Below, in pieces: positions 24,383 through 37,524 of a stretch of 64,000 nt of DNA. Position 1 is the first letter of the stretch; each line of letters begins with the position of its first letter. The position numbers and the translations under genes were made by a program. The notes below the pieces were generated by a model. It had not been told where the DNA came from. It worked only from the letters and a program-made list of their open reading frames with translations, and searched no databases. Source of the stretch: Candidatus Heimdallarchaeota archaeon (GTDB lineage: Archaea > Asgardarchaeota > Heimdallarchaeia > Hodarchaeales > Hodarchaeaceae); NCBI GenBank assembly GCA_011364965.1, contig RDOB01000001.1, forward strand, positions 161,368 through 225,367. Direction: 5' to 3'.

Positions 24383-24970
24383 AACAGAAGCTTACATGAG
24401 ATTTTCTTTGAAGCAGGTTTAGCAGGACACCTGTTTCCTCTTTTTTTAAAAATGGAATGGATCTGTTGCCCTGAACACTAACTCTTCGACCACACGTATG
24501 GTTAACTTACCTTTTTCAGTCGAGTTCTCTTGTGAAGGGCGTTTCTTGATCCGATTTCGTCTTTAATGCTAAAAAAATTAGCAGGAAAGATCATTCCTGT
24601 CGCTTAGGAGGGTTGACCCTTACGCTCATTGTATAGGATGACACATCCAGACTCAGGCGAGAGCCCGTCTCCTAATCTTCTTGGATCAAAATGCTCTGGA
24701 TGTAACTGCTAGTTTGCACCAAAATTCATGAATCCTCTGGTCCTCGATAACAGTGTATTTCTCCTTCACAGCGAATTATCTAAAATTTCTATCCTTTAAA
24801 ACATTATTCATCCCATTTAAATAAGCTCTCTCCTATATGGATTTTAATGTCGTGGGTTTGGCACACGAACTCTCTTTTTATATGCATTAATCAGGTTAGT
24901 TTTTTAAATTAGGAAAAATTGCTTTTTCCCAATATTTTATAGAAGCTAATCAGAGGAACTACAGATCATT
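24383..24970. other. Gene-free region with nested hairpins, candidate structured RNA
   Basis: Nearly 590 bases without a plausible gene, in places less A/T-rich than other spacers. Strong pairings are visible: GCCCT (24468-24472) with AGGGC (24536-24540), enclosing CAC/GTG, AACTC/GAGTT and TCGAC/GTCGA; CAGGAA/TTCCTG near 24582-24599; CATCCAGA (24644-24651) with TCTGGATG (24695-24702), enclosing GGC-GAGA-GCC (24656-24665), a GNRA-type tetraloop. I could not match RNase P or SRP RNA consensus boxes on either strand. The strand is undetermined, and so is whether this is one RNA or several. Confidence 0.4.
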
Positions 24971-25432
24971 TTGTATTTTAAAAAAATTGGAGTAGGTGGA
25001 ACCTTTGATCGTCTCCATTTAGGACACAAGCTGATTCTTGATATTGCCTCATTTTATAGCGAAATAATTCACATTGGCTTAATTACAAAAGAATATCTTG
25101 AAATCAAAAGGAAAATTTTAGGAGAAATGATTGAACCTTTCGAAGAAAGGGGAAGGAAGCTCAAGAATTATATTTCAACGCGAAATAGAGTTACTCAGAT
25201 CACACCTATATGCAAAATTAACGAAGATAGGGAGCTAGCTATCAATAGTGATATTAATGCGTTAATTGTATCACAAGAAACGTTTCCAGGCGCACTTGTA
25301 ATAAATAAAAGTAGGAAATCAAGGGGAAAACAAGATTTAACTATCATTGTGTTACCTTATGTTCTTCAAGAGGATAAAAGTGTGATAAGGAGTACCAAAA
25401 TCAGACAATCACTTTTTCAATCGGTAGATTAA
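24971..25432 (+). CDS. coaD: Phosphopantetheine adenylyltransferase (archaeal type)
   Basis: Forms dephospho-CoA from 4'-phosphopantetheine and ATP. The 153-residue protein has the nucleotidyltransferase signature 'GGTFDRLHLGHKLIL' (HxGH-like, about residues 9-19), 'LIVSQETFPGALVIN' (family 'VS.ET..GA..IN') and a C-terminal 'STKIRQSL', equivalent to ISSTxIR. This is the archaeal/eukaryotic PPAT group, not bacterial CoaD. Start TTG at 24971; GAGGA lies some distance upstream. Confidence 0.93.
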   Translation: MYFKKIGVGGTFDRLHLGHKLILDIASFYSEIIHIGLITKEYLEIKRKILGEMIEPFEERGRKLKNYISTRNRVTQITPICKINEDRELAINSDINALIVSQETFPGALVINKSRKSRGKQDLTIIVLPYVLQEDKSVIRSTKIRQSLFQSVD

Positions 25433-25674
25433 TAAAATTAATAGAAGAACTCATCCGAACTCAAGATCATCATCATTTAAGGCAAATTCAGAACGAATTC
25501 AAACTTATCTGTAGGGCTAGAGCCGTCATCAAGTCCTTCCAATATTAAAACTAGATTCTAGTTTTTAAAATCTCTGTTTTTCTAATTACGTATATTATTC
25601 AGATTTTAATCTAATACAAAATATCCTTTAGCATGAAATATAATGTTCTTATTCAGTAGGAGACATAACTAATC

Positions 25675-26868
25675 ATGGATCCGATTTTATTCCTCATCAT
25701 TATCGCCCTCAGCTGGATAACTTTAAATTCAGTTACAAAAATACAATGGTTAAAACTAAAAAATCCAGAAATAGGCCTAGGATATGCTTACTATCGCACA
25801 ACAAAATTAAATTCACTTATCAATCAAATTGCACAACGAGGAAAAAAAATTTGGAGATTTATTTGGGACGTAGGAGTAATTTCTGGGTTAGGAATATTAA
25901 TAATTGGACTTATCATTTTTACGTTGAACATTCCACTTTTCTTCTTGCAAACCCCAGACAGTACCAATGCTCCTATCGCAGTAACTCCAGTAATTCCTGG
26001 AATAACGGTCTCTTTTCAATCTCTTCCTTATTTTTTAGTCGCAATTATGATTGGAGCCATTGCTCATGAATTTGGACATGGGATTGCAGCAAGAGTTGAA
26101 GATGTCAAGTTAAAAAGTACGGGGATCTTTGTATTTCTTGTATTCTTCGGTGCATTTGTAGAACCTGATGAAAATAGCATTAAAACCAAATCTAGGAGAT
26201 CTATATTGAGAATAACATCTGCTGGTGCACTAGCTAATATGGTGATTGCAATGATTACCTTAGCAATACTTATAGTACCTATTGGATTTCCTATCTTAAT
26301 AGCTCCCTTCTACAAGACTGAATCAAGTGGAGCATTGATTATCGAAACAATTTCAGATAATCCAGCACAATTAGCGGGTTTGAAACCAGGCTATGCAATT
26401 ATCGCGATAGAATCTGCAGAGGGTATAACAGAAATTAGTTCTGCAACTGATTTTCATATATTTACCAACACCTCTGTCTTGCCTAATCAAAATCTAACTT
26501 TTTATTTTGCTAATAAGATTGACCCTATTTCACTTCAAACTGTCCCTAGGGAGGATAATCCAAGTAAAGGATTTATTGGTATTCGAACATGGGAGTATTT
26601 TGAACCTAATTTCTTGGAACCATCTTCACTTGCCAATCTCATCCCTTATTGGATTTTCAATACGATTTTATATGTATTTATGTTAAATCTGATGTTTGCT
26701 TTGATGAATTTATTACCTATTCCTTTTCTAGATGGTGATAGGCTATTGAACTCATTTCTAGGACCTAAGTATGGGAAATACACTTCCTTCATCCGTTATT
26801 TCGCATTGGGTGTCCTTGGACTTAATTTACTCCTTTCCTTGCTTGTTACAGGTTGGCAACCTATTTGA
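25675..26868 (+). CDS. Site-2 protease family (M50) membrane metalloprotease
   Basis: Intramembrane zinc metalloprotease. The 397-residue protein has an N-terminal membrane segment, a transmembrane zinc motif HEFGHG in 'AIAHEFGHGIAARV' (about residues 127-132), a PDZ-like domain ('IIETISDNPAQLAGLKPGYAIIAIES', about 222-245), and the third metal ligand in 'LLPIPFLDGDRLLNS' (about 345-357). These are the family hallmarks. It probably cleaves membrane-anchored regulators or signal-peptide remnants. It lies upstream of a small membrane protein on the same strand. Confidence 0.92.
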   Translation: MDPILFLIIIALSWITLNSVTKIQWLKLKNPEIGLGYAYYRTTKLNSLINQIAQRGKKIWRFIWDVGVISGLGILIIGLIIFTLNIPLFFLQTPDSTNAPIAVTPVIPGITVSFQSLPYFLVAIMIGAIAHEFGHGIAARVEDVKLKSTGIFVFLVFFGAFVEPDENSIKTKSRRSILRITSAGALANMVIAMITLAILIVPIGFPILIAPFYKTESSGALIIETISDNPAQLAGLKPGYAIIAIESAEGITEISSATDFHIFTNTSVLPNQNLTFYFANKIDPISLQTVPREDNPSKGFIGIRTWEYFEPNFLEPSSLANLIPYWIFNTILYVFMLNLMFALMNLLPIPFLDGDRLLNSFLGPKYGKYTSFIRYFALGVLGLNLLLSLLVTGWQPI

Positions 26869-27000
26869 GCTCTTTGCTACTTAAATGCAATTTGAAAAAT
26901 GGAGCATAGCAGTAATCATTAATACCGTAAGATAATCATATAAATATATGAAATATCAGTATTAGCTCGGACTTTAAAGTAAGTTCAGGTGAAGCACGAA

Positions 27001-27597
27001 ATGCCTTTGGATACCATTTTTTCATTACTTGTAACTTATGATTTTATAATCCTCATAATTGGAGGATTATTAGCTGCAGCTTGGTTAACAGTAAGACTTG
27101 CAGGCGTGAGTGACGAGGATATCTCAAAAACAGTTCGAAATCTATCAATTATTGGATTTCCTGTTGGTGTAATCGCTTTGATAACCATAGGAGCAGGAAT
27201 TTATGTCATATCCAAAGAAATATTGATTCCAGAGACATTTGACCTTGTAACGGTTATATGTCTTGGTTTGCTTGGATTAGTACTAATCTTACGTCCGATT
27301 AAGGACTTCAGATTTGGAGCTTTCCTATCTTTAGCTATCGGATTATTAGGAGCAGGATTAGTCGTAATGCTGGGAGCAGATTCAGTTAAACTACTAGCTG
27401 GAGTGTTTATAATTATTTTTCTAATTATCTATGGAGCAATAAAAATCTTTGAAGATATGTATCAGCTTATTGCAGAGATCCTAGCTTCGCCATTAGTCTC
27501 AGTAAGTATAGGGCTGATTACAATTATACAAGGTATTTTGCTGATATTTAATCTATCTCTTGGTGGTTTACTTACCTTTTTAGCTTTGAAAGGTTAG
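27001..27597 (+). CDS. Uncharacterized six-helix membrane protein
   Basis: A 198-residue integral membrane protein with about six hydrophobic segments (around residues 6-28, 46-66, 80-95, 105-123, 129-147 and 163-192). No known family recognised. ATG at 27001 is favoured because AGGTGA lies at 26987-26992; the in-frame GTG at 26989 overlaps that ribosome site. Located 130 bases after the site-2 protease, so it may be co-transcribed with it. Its stop overlaps the convergent gene at 27594. Confidence 0.6.
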   Translation: MPLDTIFSLLVTYDFIILIIGGLLAAAWLTVRLAGVSDEDISKTVRNLSIIGFPVGVIALITIGAGIYVISKEILIPETFDLVTVICLGLLGLVLILRPIKDFRFGAFLSLAIGLLGAGLVVMLGADSVKLLAGVFIIIFLIIYGAIKIFEDMYQLIAEILASPLVSVSIGLITIIQGILLIFNLSLGGLLTFLALKG

Positions 27598-28100
27598 TTA
27601 TGAATCTCCAGGCGTACAGGATTATTAGCTATAAGTTCAGCAATCTGTTTTAGTTGATCAATAGAAAACCTAAGAGAGTTAGGGTCTCCACGAAGAGTGA
27701 TCTTGAGTTCAATATCACCATCGGGAGGCACATAAATTTGGTCTATTTCCACAATATCCAACGGATGGAACAGATCAGCAAAAGTTGTTCTTGTATCTGT
27801 TTTTCTTTCAATTATTTCTATTGGAGCACGAATTTCAGACTCAATAAACTGGCGAAGCTCAGTATTTTGGATTATTACATTACCATTTCTTGTTAGAAGA
27901 AGAATAGATTCATTCATCTGGTGCGCACGATCCAAAGTTACATTCTGAAGTTGTTTGAGATATCTTTGTTCCGCTCTGGCAAAAACCTTAGATACTTCAA
28001 CTTCTAGATTAGTAATTTTCCCTTTACGGAGTTTCTGCTTACATTTTTTGCATAAAACACCAGTTTTAGCACAGAAATTGCATATTGGAGTCGTTACCAC
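27594..28100 (-). CDS. Putative zinc-finger RNA-binding protein (NusA/KH-like)
   Basis: A 168-residue protein with an N-terminal zinc knuckle pair ('CNFC' and 'CKKC', about residues 7-21), a helical linker, and a C-terminal part with alternating strand and helix ('GNVIIQNTELRQFIESEIRAPIEIIE', 'IDQIYVPPDGDIELKI'). The C-terminal pattern recalls a KH-like fold without the GxxG loop, as in some archaeal NusA-related proteins, but this is an inference. Start GTG at 28100. The function is unproven. Confidence 0.5.
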   Translation of the reverse strand: MVTTPICNFCAKTGVLCKKCKQKLRKGKITNLEVEVSKVFARAEQRYLKQLQNVTLDRAHQMNESILLLTRNGNVIIQNTELRQFIESEIRAPIEIIERKTDTRTTFADLFHPLDIVEIDQIYVPPDGDIELKITLRGDPNSLRFSIDQLKQIAELIANNPVRLEIHN

Positions 28101-28200
28101 TAGATAATCCTCAATAATATTATATATTAATTCAGAGATAGTTTTAATTATCTCATACTAATCTTCTGGGTGTATTTCATTATGATTACTTATTTCTTTT

Positions 28201-29124
28201 CTATAATAAATTCTTCAACACTGCAGCTACTGTATGCAAACGATTCTCTGCCTCATCAAACACGACAGAATTAGGGCCATAAATTACTTCATCTGTAACT
28301 TCTTCTTTATGCCGTGGAAGGCAATGCATAAAAATGAAATCACTTTTTGCGTAGCTAGTTAAACTAGAATTTACTTGGAAAGCTTTGAATTTTTCCAATT
28401 TTTCCTTTGCTTGTTCCTCTTGTCCCATTGAAATAAATGTATCCGTGACAACCACATTTGCCCCTTTGACGGATTGAAACGGATCGTAAGTTAAGGAAAT
28501 CTGTCCACTTTGAGATTGTAAACCCCTGCAATAGCTGATAACATCTGGGTCAGGTTCATATCCCTCTGGTGTCGCGATAGACATGTTAATCCCCATTTTT
28601 ACGGCAGCTACCATTAAAGAATGACAAACGTTATTGCCATCACCGATCCAAGCGATTTTTATGCCCTCAAGTCTTCCAAGGTGTTCTTCAATTGTTAATA
28701 GATCTGCAAGAGCTTGAAGAGGATGATATTGATCCGACAGAGCGTTTATAACGGGAATTCCTGAATATTTAGCTAATGCTACCACATCCTCATGGTTGAA
28801 TACTCTAGCGAGTATACCAGAAACCATTCTACCGAGGACTTTTGCGGTATCATAGAGAGATTCATTAACACCTAGCTGAATATCATCTTTTCCTAGGAAT
28901 AAAGCGTGACCACCCAACTCAACCATTGCAGTTTCAGTTGAAACTCGTGTGCGAGTGGATCGTTTCTGAAAGATCATCCCCAAGGTCTTCCCTAGAAGAG
29001 GTTGGGTTTTGATTATCTTATTCCGATTTTTCTTAAATTCCAAAGATTCGTCAAGAAGAAACCTAATCTCACTTTTGGTCAAGTCTTTTAAGGTTAAGAT
29101 TGACCTACCCTTTAGATTTATCAT
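28201..29124 (-). CDS. argF: Ornithine carbamoyltransferase
   Basis: Forms citrulline from ornithine and carbamoyl phosphate in arginine synthesis. The 307-residue protein shows 'KRSTRTRVSTETAM' (carbamoyl-phosphate site), 'NALSDQYHPLQALADLLT' (HPxQ) and the ornithine-binding 'FMHCLPRHKEEVTDEV' (HCLPR). Length is normal. No other arg genes are in the window. Confidence 0.95.
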   Translation of the reverse strand: MINLKGRSILTLKDLTKSEIRFLLDESLEFKKNRNKIIKTQPLLGKTLGMIFQKRSTRTRVSTETAMVELGGHALFLGKDDIQLGVNESLYDTAKVLGRMVSGILARVFNHEDVVALAKYSGIPVINALSDQYHPLQALADLLTIEEHLGRLEGIKIAWIGDGNNVCHSLMVAAVKMGINMSIATPEGYEPDPDVISYCRGLQSQSGQISLTYDPFQSVKGANVVVTDTFISMGQEEQAKEKLEKFKAFQVNSSLTSYAKSDFIFMHCLPRHKEEVTDEVIYGPNSVVFDEAENRLHTVAAVLKNLL

Positions 29125-29145
29125 TTCATTTCACTCTTGTCTTTT

Positions 29146-29469
29146 TTATTTTATATCTAGAGCTGTTTTTGTAAATAAGTTAAAACCACCATGAATGACT
29201 GGTATAAAGGAAATCATTGTGTTAGCATCGATTTTAGTATTAATACCATCCAAAGCAGATATTTCTTGGTCATTGATGAAAATTAATAAAGATCGTTTTA
29301 ATTCAAGGTTATCAGATAAATACTGTCGAAGTAATTGAAACTCTTGTTTGAGAAGAAGTTCACTTAATAGATCTTTCAGAGTATGATTTGCATTTGACAA
29401 TGAATATTCAATACTTTGTTGTTTGAAGTCATATTGGAGCGAACCAAGGAACTTTAATTTAACTTTCAT
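29146..29469 (-). CDS. Urm1/MoaD-like ubiquitin-fold protein with a C-terminal tail
   Basis: A 107-residue beta-grasp protein. The region 'LLIFINDQEISALDGINTKIDANTMISFIPVIHGG' matches MoaD/ThiS/Urm1 proteins, especially the Urm1-like ending 'xxxHGG'. In active family members Gly-Gly is the very C-terminus and is adenylated by an E1-like enzyme. Here 12 more residues (FNLFTKTALDIK) follow the GG before the stop, so it would have to be trimmed to become active. Alternatively it no longer acts as a sulfur carrier or modifier. It sits beside argF and tRNA-Gly; no E1 gene is present. Confidence 0.78.
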   Translation of the reverse strand: MKVKLKFLGSLQYDFKQQSIEYSLSNANHTLKDLLSELLLKQEFQLLRQYLSDNLELKRSLLIFINDQEISALDGINTKIDANTMISFIPVIHGGFNLFTKTALDIK

Positions 29470-29493
29470 AATAACATCAATTCAGGAGAGACA

Positions 29494-29607
29494 TGCGCCG
29501 ACCGGGATTTTCAGTTGAAAGGATAACTGAAAGTAAAACCCTTCACCATTTGAACCCGAGTTACCAGCTTGGGAGGCTGGAGTCTTACCAGACTGGACCA
29601 TCGGCGC
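29494..29607 (-). tRNA. tRNA-Gly(CCC) with a T-loop intron
   Basis: Acceptor GCGCCGA (29607-29601) pairs with TCGGCGC (29501-29495), A73 at 29494, no encoded CCA. D-stem GTC/GAC; anticodon stem CCAGC/GCTGG, loop CTCCCAA, anticodon CCC at 29573-29571. The T-loop contains a 41-nt intron (29548-29508) at 59/60: T-stem TCGGG/CCCGG, bulge AAT, helix TTCA/TGAA, bulge AAT, inner stem of nine positions with one mismatch and a G.T pair. Removal gives loop TTCAAAT and 73 nt. Confidence 0.93.
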
Positions 29608-29683
29608 AAAATAGTGCAAAAAACTACTGATTTTAGTTGATTTAAATAATCTACGGTGCATTCAACGATTTCAATTTTCCCGT

Positions 29684-30427
29684 TTAGCGAAACACATCGG
29701 TTTGTCGATCTCGATTTAAATCCATTGCAGATGAATCTGCATGAATAAATTCTACTCCTCGTACAATAATAACTGGTGTTCCTTCCCCTGCCTGTCCCAT
29801 CACGAGACCTGCTGCTGCTGCAATTTCATCCGCTCTTGCGACAAATGTAGATTTCAATTGATATCCATAGAGGTCTTTTCTTCCTCTGAAATCTTCTATT
29901 GGCATAATTCCAGCTAAACCAATAGCCACATTCACTGTGCCAACTCTCAGCGGTCTACCAAATGTATCACTTATAATGACAGCTACATCTTTGCCTAGGT
30001 TTTCGAATATAATTCCTTTAATCTTCCTAGCAGATAAATCAGGATCATCAGGTAATGAAATTACCGTTTCTCCAGGAGAATTAGATTTATCAATCCCACC
30101 ATTGGCGCAAACAAATCCGTGTTTTGTTGCAGTAATTAAAAGTCGCTCATTCATTCTTACTATTTCATTACTCTCTCTAAGTATAACCTCAATTTTACGA
30201 GGATCCTTATTTTGAATTTTACCAATATTTATTGCTAAATTACTAGGTTCGATCTCATTAAGATCAAATATTTTGTTTTCTGCCTTAGAAATCACTGTAT
30301 GAGCAATAACTATGATATCATTATCTTTTAAGGATATTTTCTTTAATTCTTCAGTCAAAATCTTATTGAAATCATCTCCAGGATTAATAATTGGGAAATT
30401 AAGCAATGGAAAAATCATAATTCTCAT
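29684..30427 (-). CDS. cofE: Coenzyme F420:L-glutamate ligase
   Basis: Adds gamma-linked glutamates to F420-0. The 247 residues show 'DIIVIAHTVISKAENKI' (about 37-53), 'TKHGFVCANGGIDKSNSP' and 'VIISDTFGRPLRVGTVNVAIG', the family signatures, ending 'ADEIAAAAGLVMGQAGEGTPVIIVRG'. Length is normal for the archaeal single-domain enzyme. It supports F420 use in this organism, together with the luciferase-like oxidoreductase at 57451. Confidence 0.94.
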   Translation of the reverse strand: MRIMIFPLLNFPIINPGDDFNKILTEELKKISLKDNDIIVIAHTVISKAENKIFDLNEIEPSNLAINIGKIQNKDPRKIEVILRESNEIVRMNERLLITATKHGFVCANGGIDKSNSPGETVISLPDDPDLSARKIKGIIFENLGKDVAVIISDTFGRPLRVGTVNVAIGLAGIMPIEDFRGRKDLYGYQLKSTFVARADEIAAAAGLVMGQAGEGTPVIIVRGVEFIHADSSAMDLNRDRQTDVFR

Positions 30428-30571
30428 TTTAAATCATTCTCTTTTATCTAAAGGATATTATATGATGCCTCAGACCGCTCATCGATCATCAAATCTAGTT
30501 TCAGTTACCTAAAGGTATCATCATTGGCATAGATCATAAATACAAAATAATCTGAGTTATATCATTTAATC

Positions 30572-31321
30572 TTAAATTCCGAACTCTGAAGGCCGAGTTT
30601 TGATCTGCTGAGTTAAATCTTCGAGTAATTTTCTCACTTTCTCAGTTTGAGAAGCATTCCCAATTTTTTGGTATTTATCATGAGCTTTTGCTAGAAGGTC
30701 AATAACTTCCTTTATGTTCTCACGTGCACTTATCAATGCCTTAGCTTTACGATATAAGGCATGAGCTTCATATCTTGTTGTATCTTCGCGTCCCTTCTTA
30801 AATTCCTCGACTGCTTTTTCCAAATAGTAAGCTTTATCAAAATCTGATTCCATTGCAGCGGCCCTTTGCACAAATGAACGAGCACGGGCCCGGGCGGCCT
30901 CTGTTTCCATCCCAGTTGTCTGATATAGAGCTCCAGCGGATTCAAAAAGCCTTGCTGATTCGATAAATTCACCCTCTTGAGCTTTAACTTTTGCTAATTC
31001 CCCTTGAGTTTGAGCTTGAATGGTTCTTGCTTGTTTTGCTTCTGTTGTAAATCCCTCAGTGGAAAATACCACATTTGCTTTTCCGAAACAACGTATTGCA
31101 TCAAGAAAATTCGTTTCTAACATATAAATGTAACCATGAGCACAGAGACGATATGCTTCGGCACGTTGGCTTAATTTTTTTTCCCCAGCACCAGAAAAGC
31201 GTTTAGAAGCGGCTCTAAATCTTTCTAAAGCTTCCTCATAGCGTTGAGTTTCATAATAAACCATTGCCTGATCAAATTCCTCCTGAGCTTTCTTTACCTT
31301 ATTTCCTTTGAATATTGGCAC
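30572..31321 (-). CDS. TPR/SNAP-like helical repeat protein
   Basis: A 249-residue all-helical protein. Repeated helix pairs with the TPR-like pattern A..Y...Q.Y.EAL..F..A occur from residue 13 onward ('FDQAMVYYETQRYEEALERFRAASKRF', 'AIRCFGKANVVFSTEG', 'ESARLFESAGALYQTTG'). The spacing (about 40 residues) is a little longer than standard TPR and recalls alpha-SNAP-like repeats. No catalytic motif. It could be an adaptor; Asgard genomes carry many such proteins. Start GTG. Confidence 0.6.
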   Translation of the reverse strand: MPIFKGNKVKKAQEEFDQAMVYYETQRYEEALERFRAASKRFSGAGEKKLSQRAEAYRLCAHGYIYMLETNFLDAIRCFGKANVVFSTEGFTTEAKQARTIQAQTQGELAKVKAQEGEFIESARLFESAGALYQTTGMETEAARARARSFVQRAAAMESDFDKAYYLEKAVEEFKKGREDTTRYEAHALYRKAKALISARENIKEVIDLLAKAHDKYQKIGNASQTEKVRKLLEDLTQQIKTRPSEFGI

Positions 31322-31747
31322 TGATTTTATCTCCCAGCTATATTAACTTGTTAGGAAGTTCTAGCGCAAATAACCTTTTAATATCTTCTCAACGAAGAGA
31401 TCCTCTTAAGACTTCAGAGATGGTAGATTTAGGTTCTACATAATGCATCTCAATCAAAGCGTATAAAATTACCTATTCTAGGAATTTTAACCACATGTTG
31501 AAACATTATTCCAAATCCTCAATCTGTCTTAAATTTAATCTGAACACTATCGTACTAAAATATAAATATCTGATCAGATTAGTTTGGTAGAAGTAATTTC
31601 TTTGGTAAAGATGTTTGCAAACATAAATAAACTAAAGAAAGTATTGTAAGGCCTAATAACTATTACTTGAAAATACCATCCTGATTTCATAATAAAGTAA
31701 TCTCAGGGATCTATTACTCTGATAGAAGAAATTCATTTCCCAGGGTT
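31322..31747. other. Upstream region of the giant surface-protein gene
   Basis: About 425 bases with no plausible gene. A TATA-like AAAATATAAATATC lies at about 31557-31570. The ATG at 31748 has GGG (31742-31744) only three bases ahead, a weak ribosome site. Confidence 0.45.
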
Positions 31748-36850
<5,103 letters not shown>

Positions 36851-36981
36851 ATTTTAGAAGTTGATAGAATCGATATTTAAGGTGAAAAGATAAAGATATA
36901 ATATAAAAACCAGAAAGGGAATTAAATTAGTATCAAAGGAAAATAAGGATTAATATCAAGAAAAGAAATGAAAGAGAAATA

Positions 36982-37500
36982 GTGATAAGGATGAATGGAA
37001 CCAAATTATTTGCTCAACTTGAAGTGCCACAATTGATTTTCATTTTCACGTTTGGTGCTTTGATTATCGTGGGTTTTTTACTGTTTTACTTCAGACAACA
37101 AATCATTGATGCTTTAGGAATAAGTTCCGCGAAGAAAACTATTCTCGAGCAAGAAATTGAACAACGTTTAGTGCAGATTCGACAACTTGCCCGTCAACAA
37201 ATGTTCAGAGAAGCGGCAGTTCTCATGTGGCAAACAATGACACTCGCATCTGAAGGATTTCTTGGTGTAGGCCGAGCTCCTAATGAATCTGCACGTCAAT
37301 TAGGAGTGAAATTAATGAATAGGGGAGATCTAGATCCTAGCGCAATAAATGCAATAGTAATTGCATTTGAAAAAGCTAGATATGGATTAAATACTCCTCT
37401 AACAACCCAAGAATTTAAAGATGGATTATCTGGCTTGCATCAATTTTTACAAGCTGCAACTTCAGTTGGTAGTATTTCTACTGAAGAAGAATATCAATGA
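36982..37500 (+). CDS. Membrane protein with DUF4129-like domain
   Basis: A 172-residue protein with one transmembrane segment (about 15-37), a helical linker and a C-terminal cytoplasmic domain. The part 'SARQLGVKLMNRGDLDPSAINAIVIAFEKARYG' (about 110-140) resembles DUF4129, a domain found beside MoxR/DUF58/transglutaminase genes in many bacteria and archaea. An in-frame ATG at 36991 could also be the start. It is transcribed with the downstream DUF4350 and MoxR genes. Confidence 0.7.
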   Translation: MIRMNGTKLFAQLEVPQLIFIFTFGALIIVGFLLFYFRQQIIDALGISSAKKTILEQEIEQRLVQIRQLARQQMFREAAVLMWQTMTLASEGFLGVGRAPNESARQLGVKLMNRGDLDPSAINAIVIAFEKARYGLNTPLTTQEFKDGLSGLHQFLQAATSVGSISTEEEYQ

Positions 37501-37524
37501 AGAATTATGTAAACGTGAAACTTA

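Noticed and set aside
24383..24970. RNase P RNA or SRP RNA in the dnaG-PPAT spacer
   Set aside because: An ACAGAA-like and a GCAGGAAAG-like string occur, but not in the order or context of the RNase P core, and the SRP domain IV consensus (TCAGG...AGCAG around a GNRA loop) is not complete. Kept only as an unassigned structured region.
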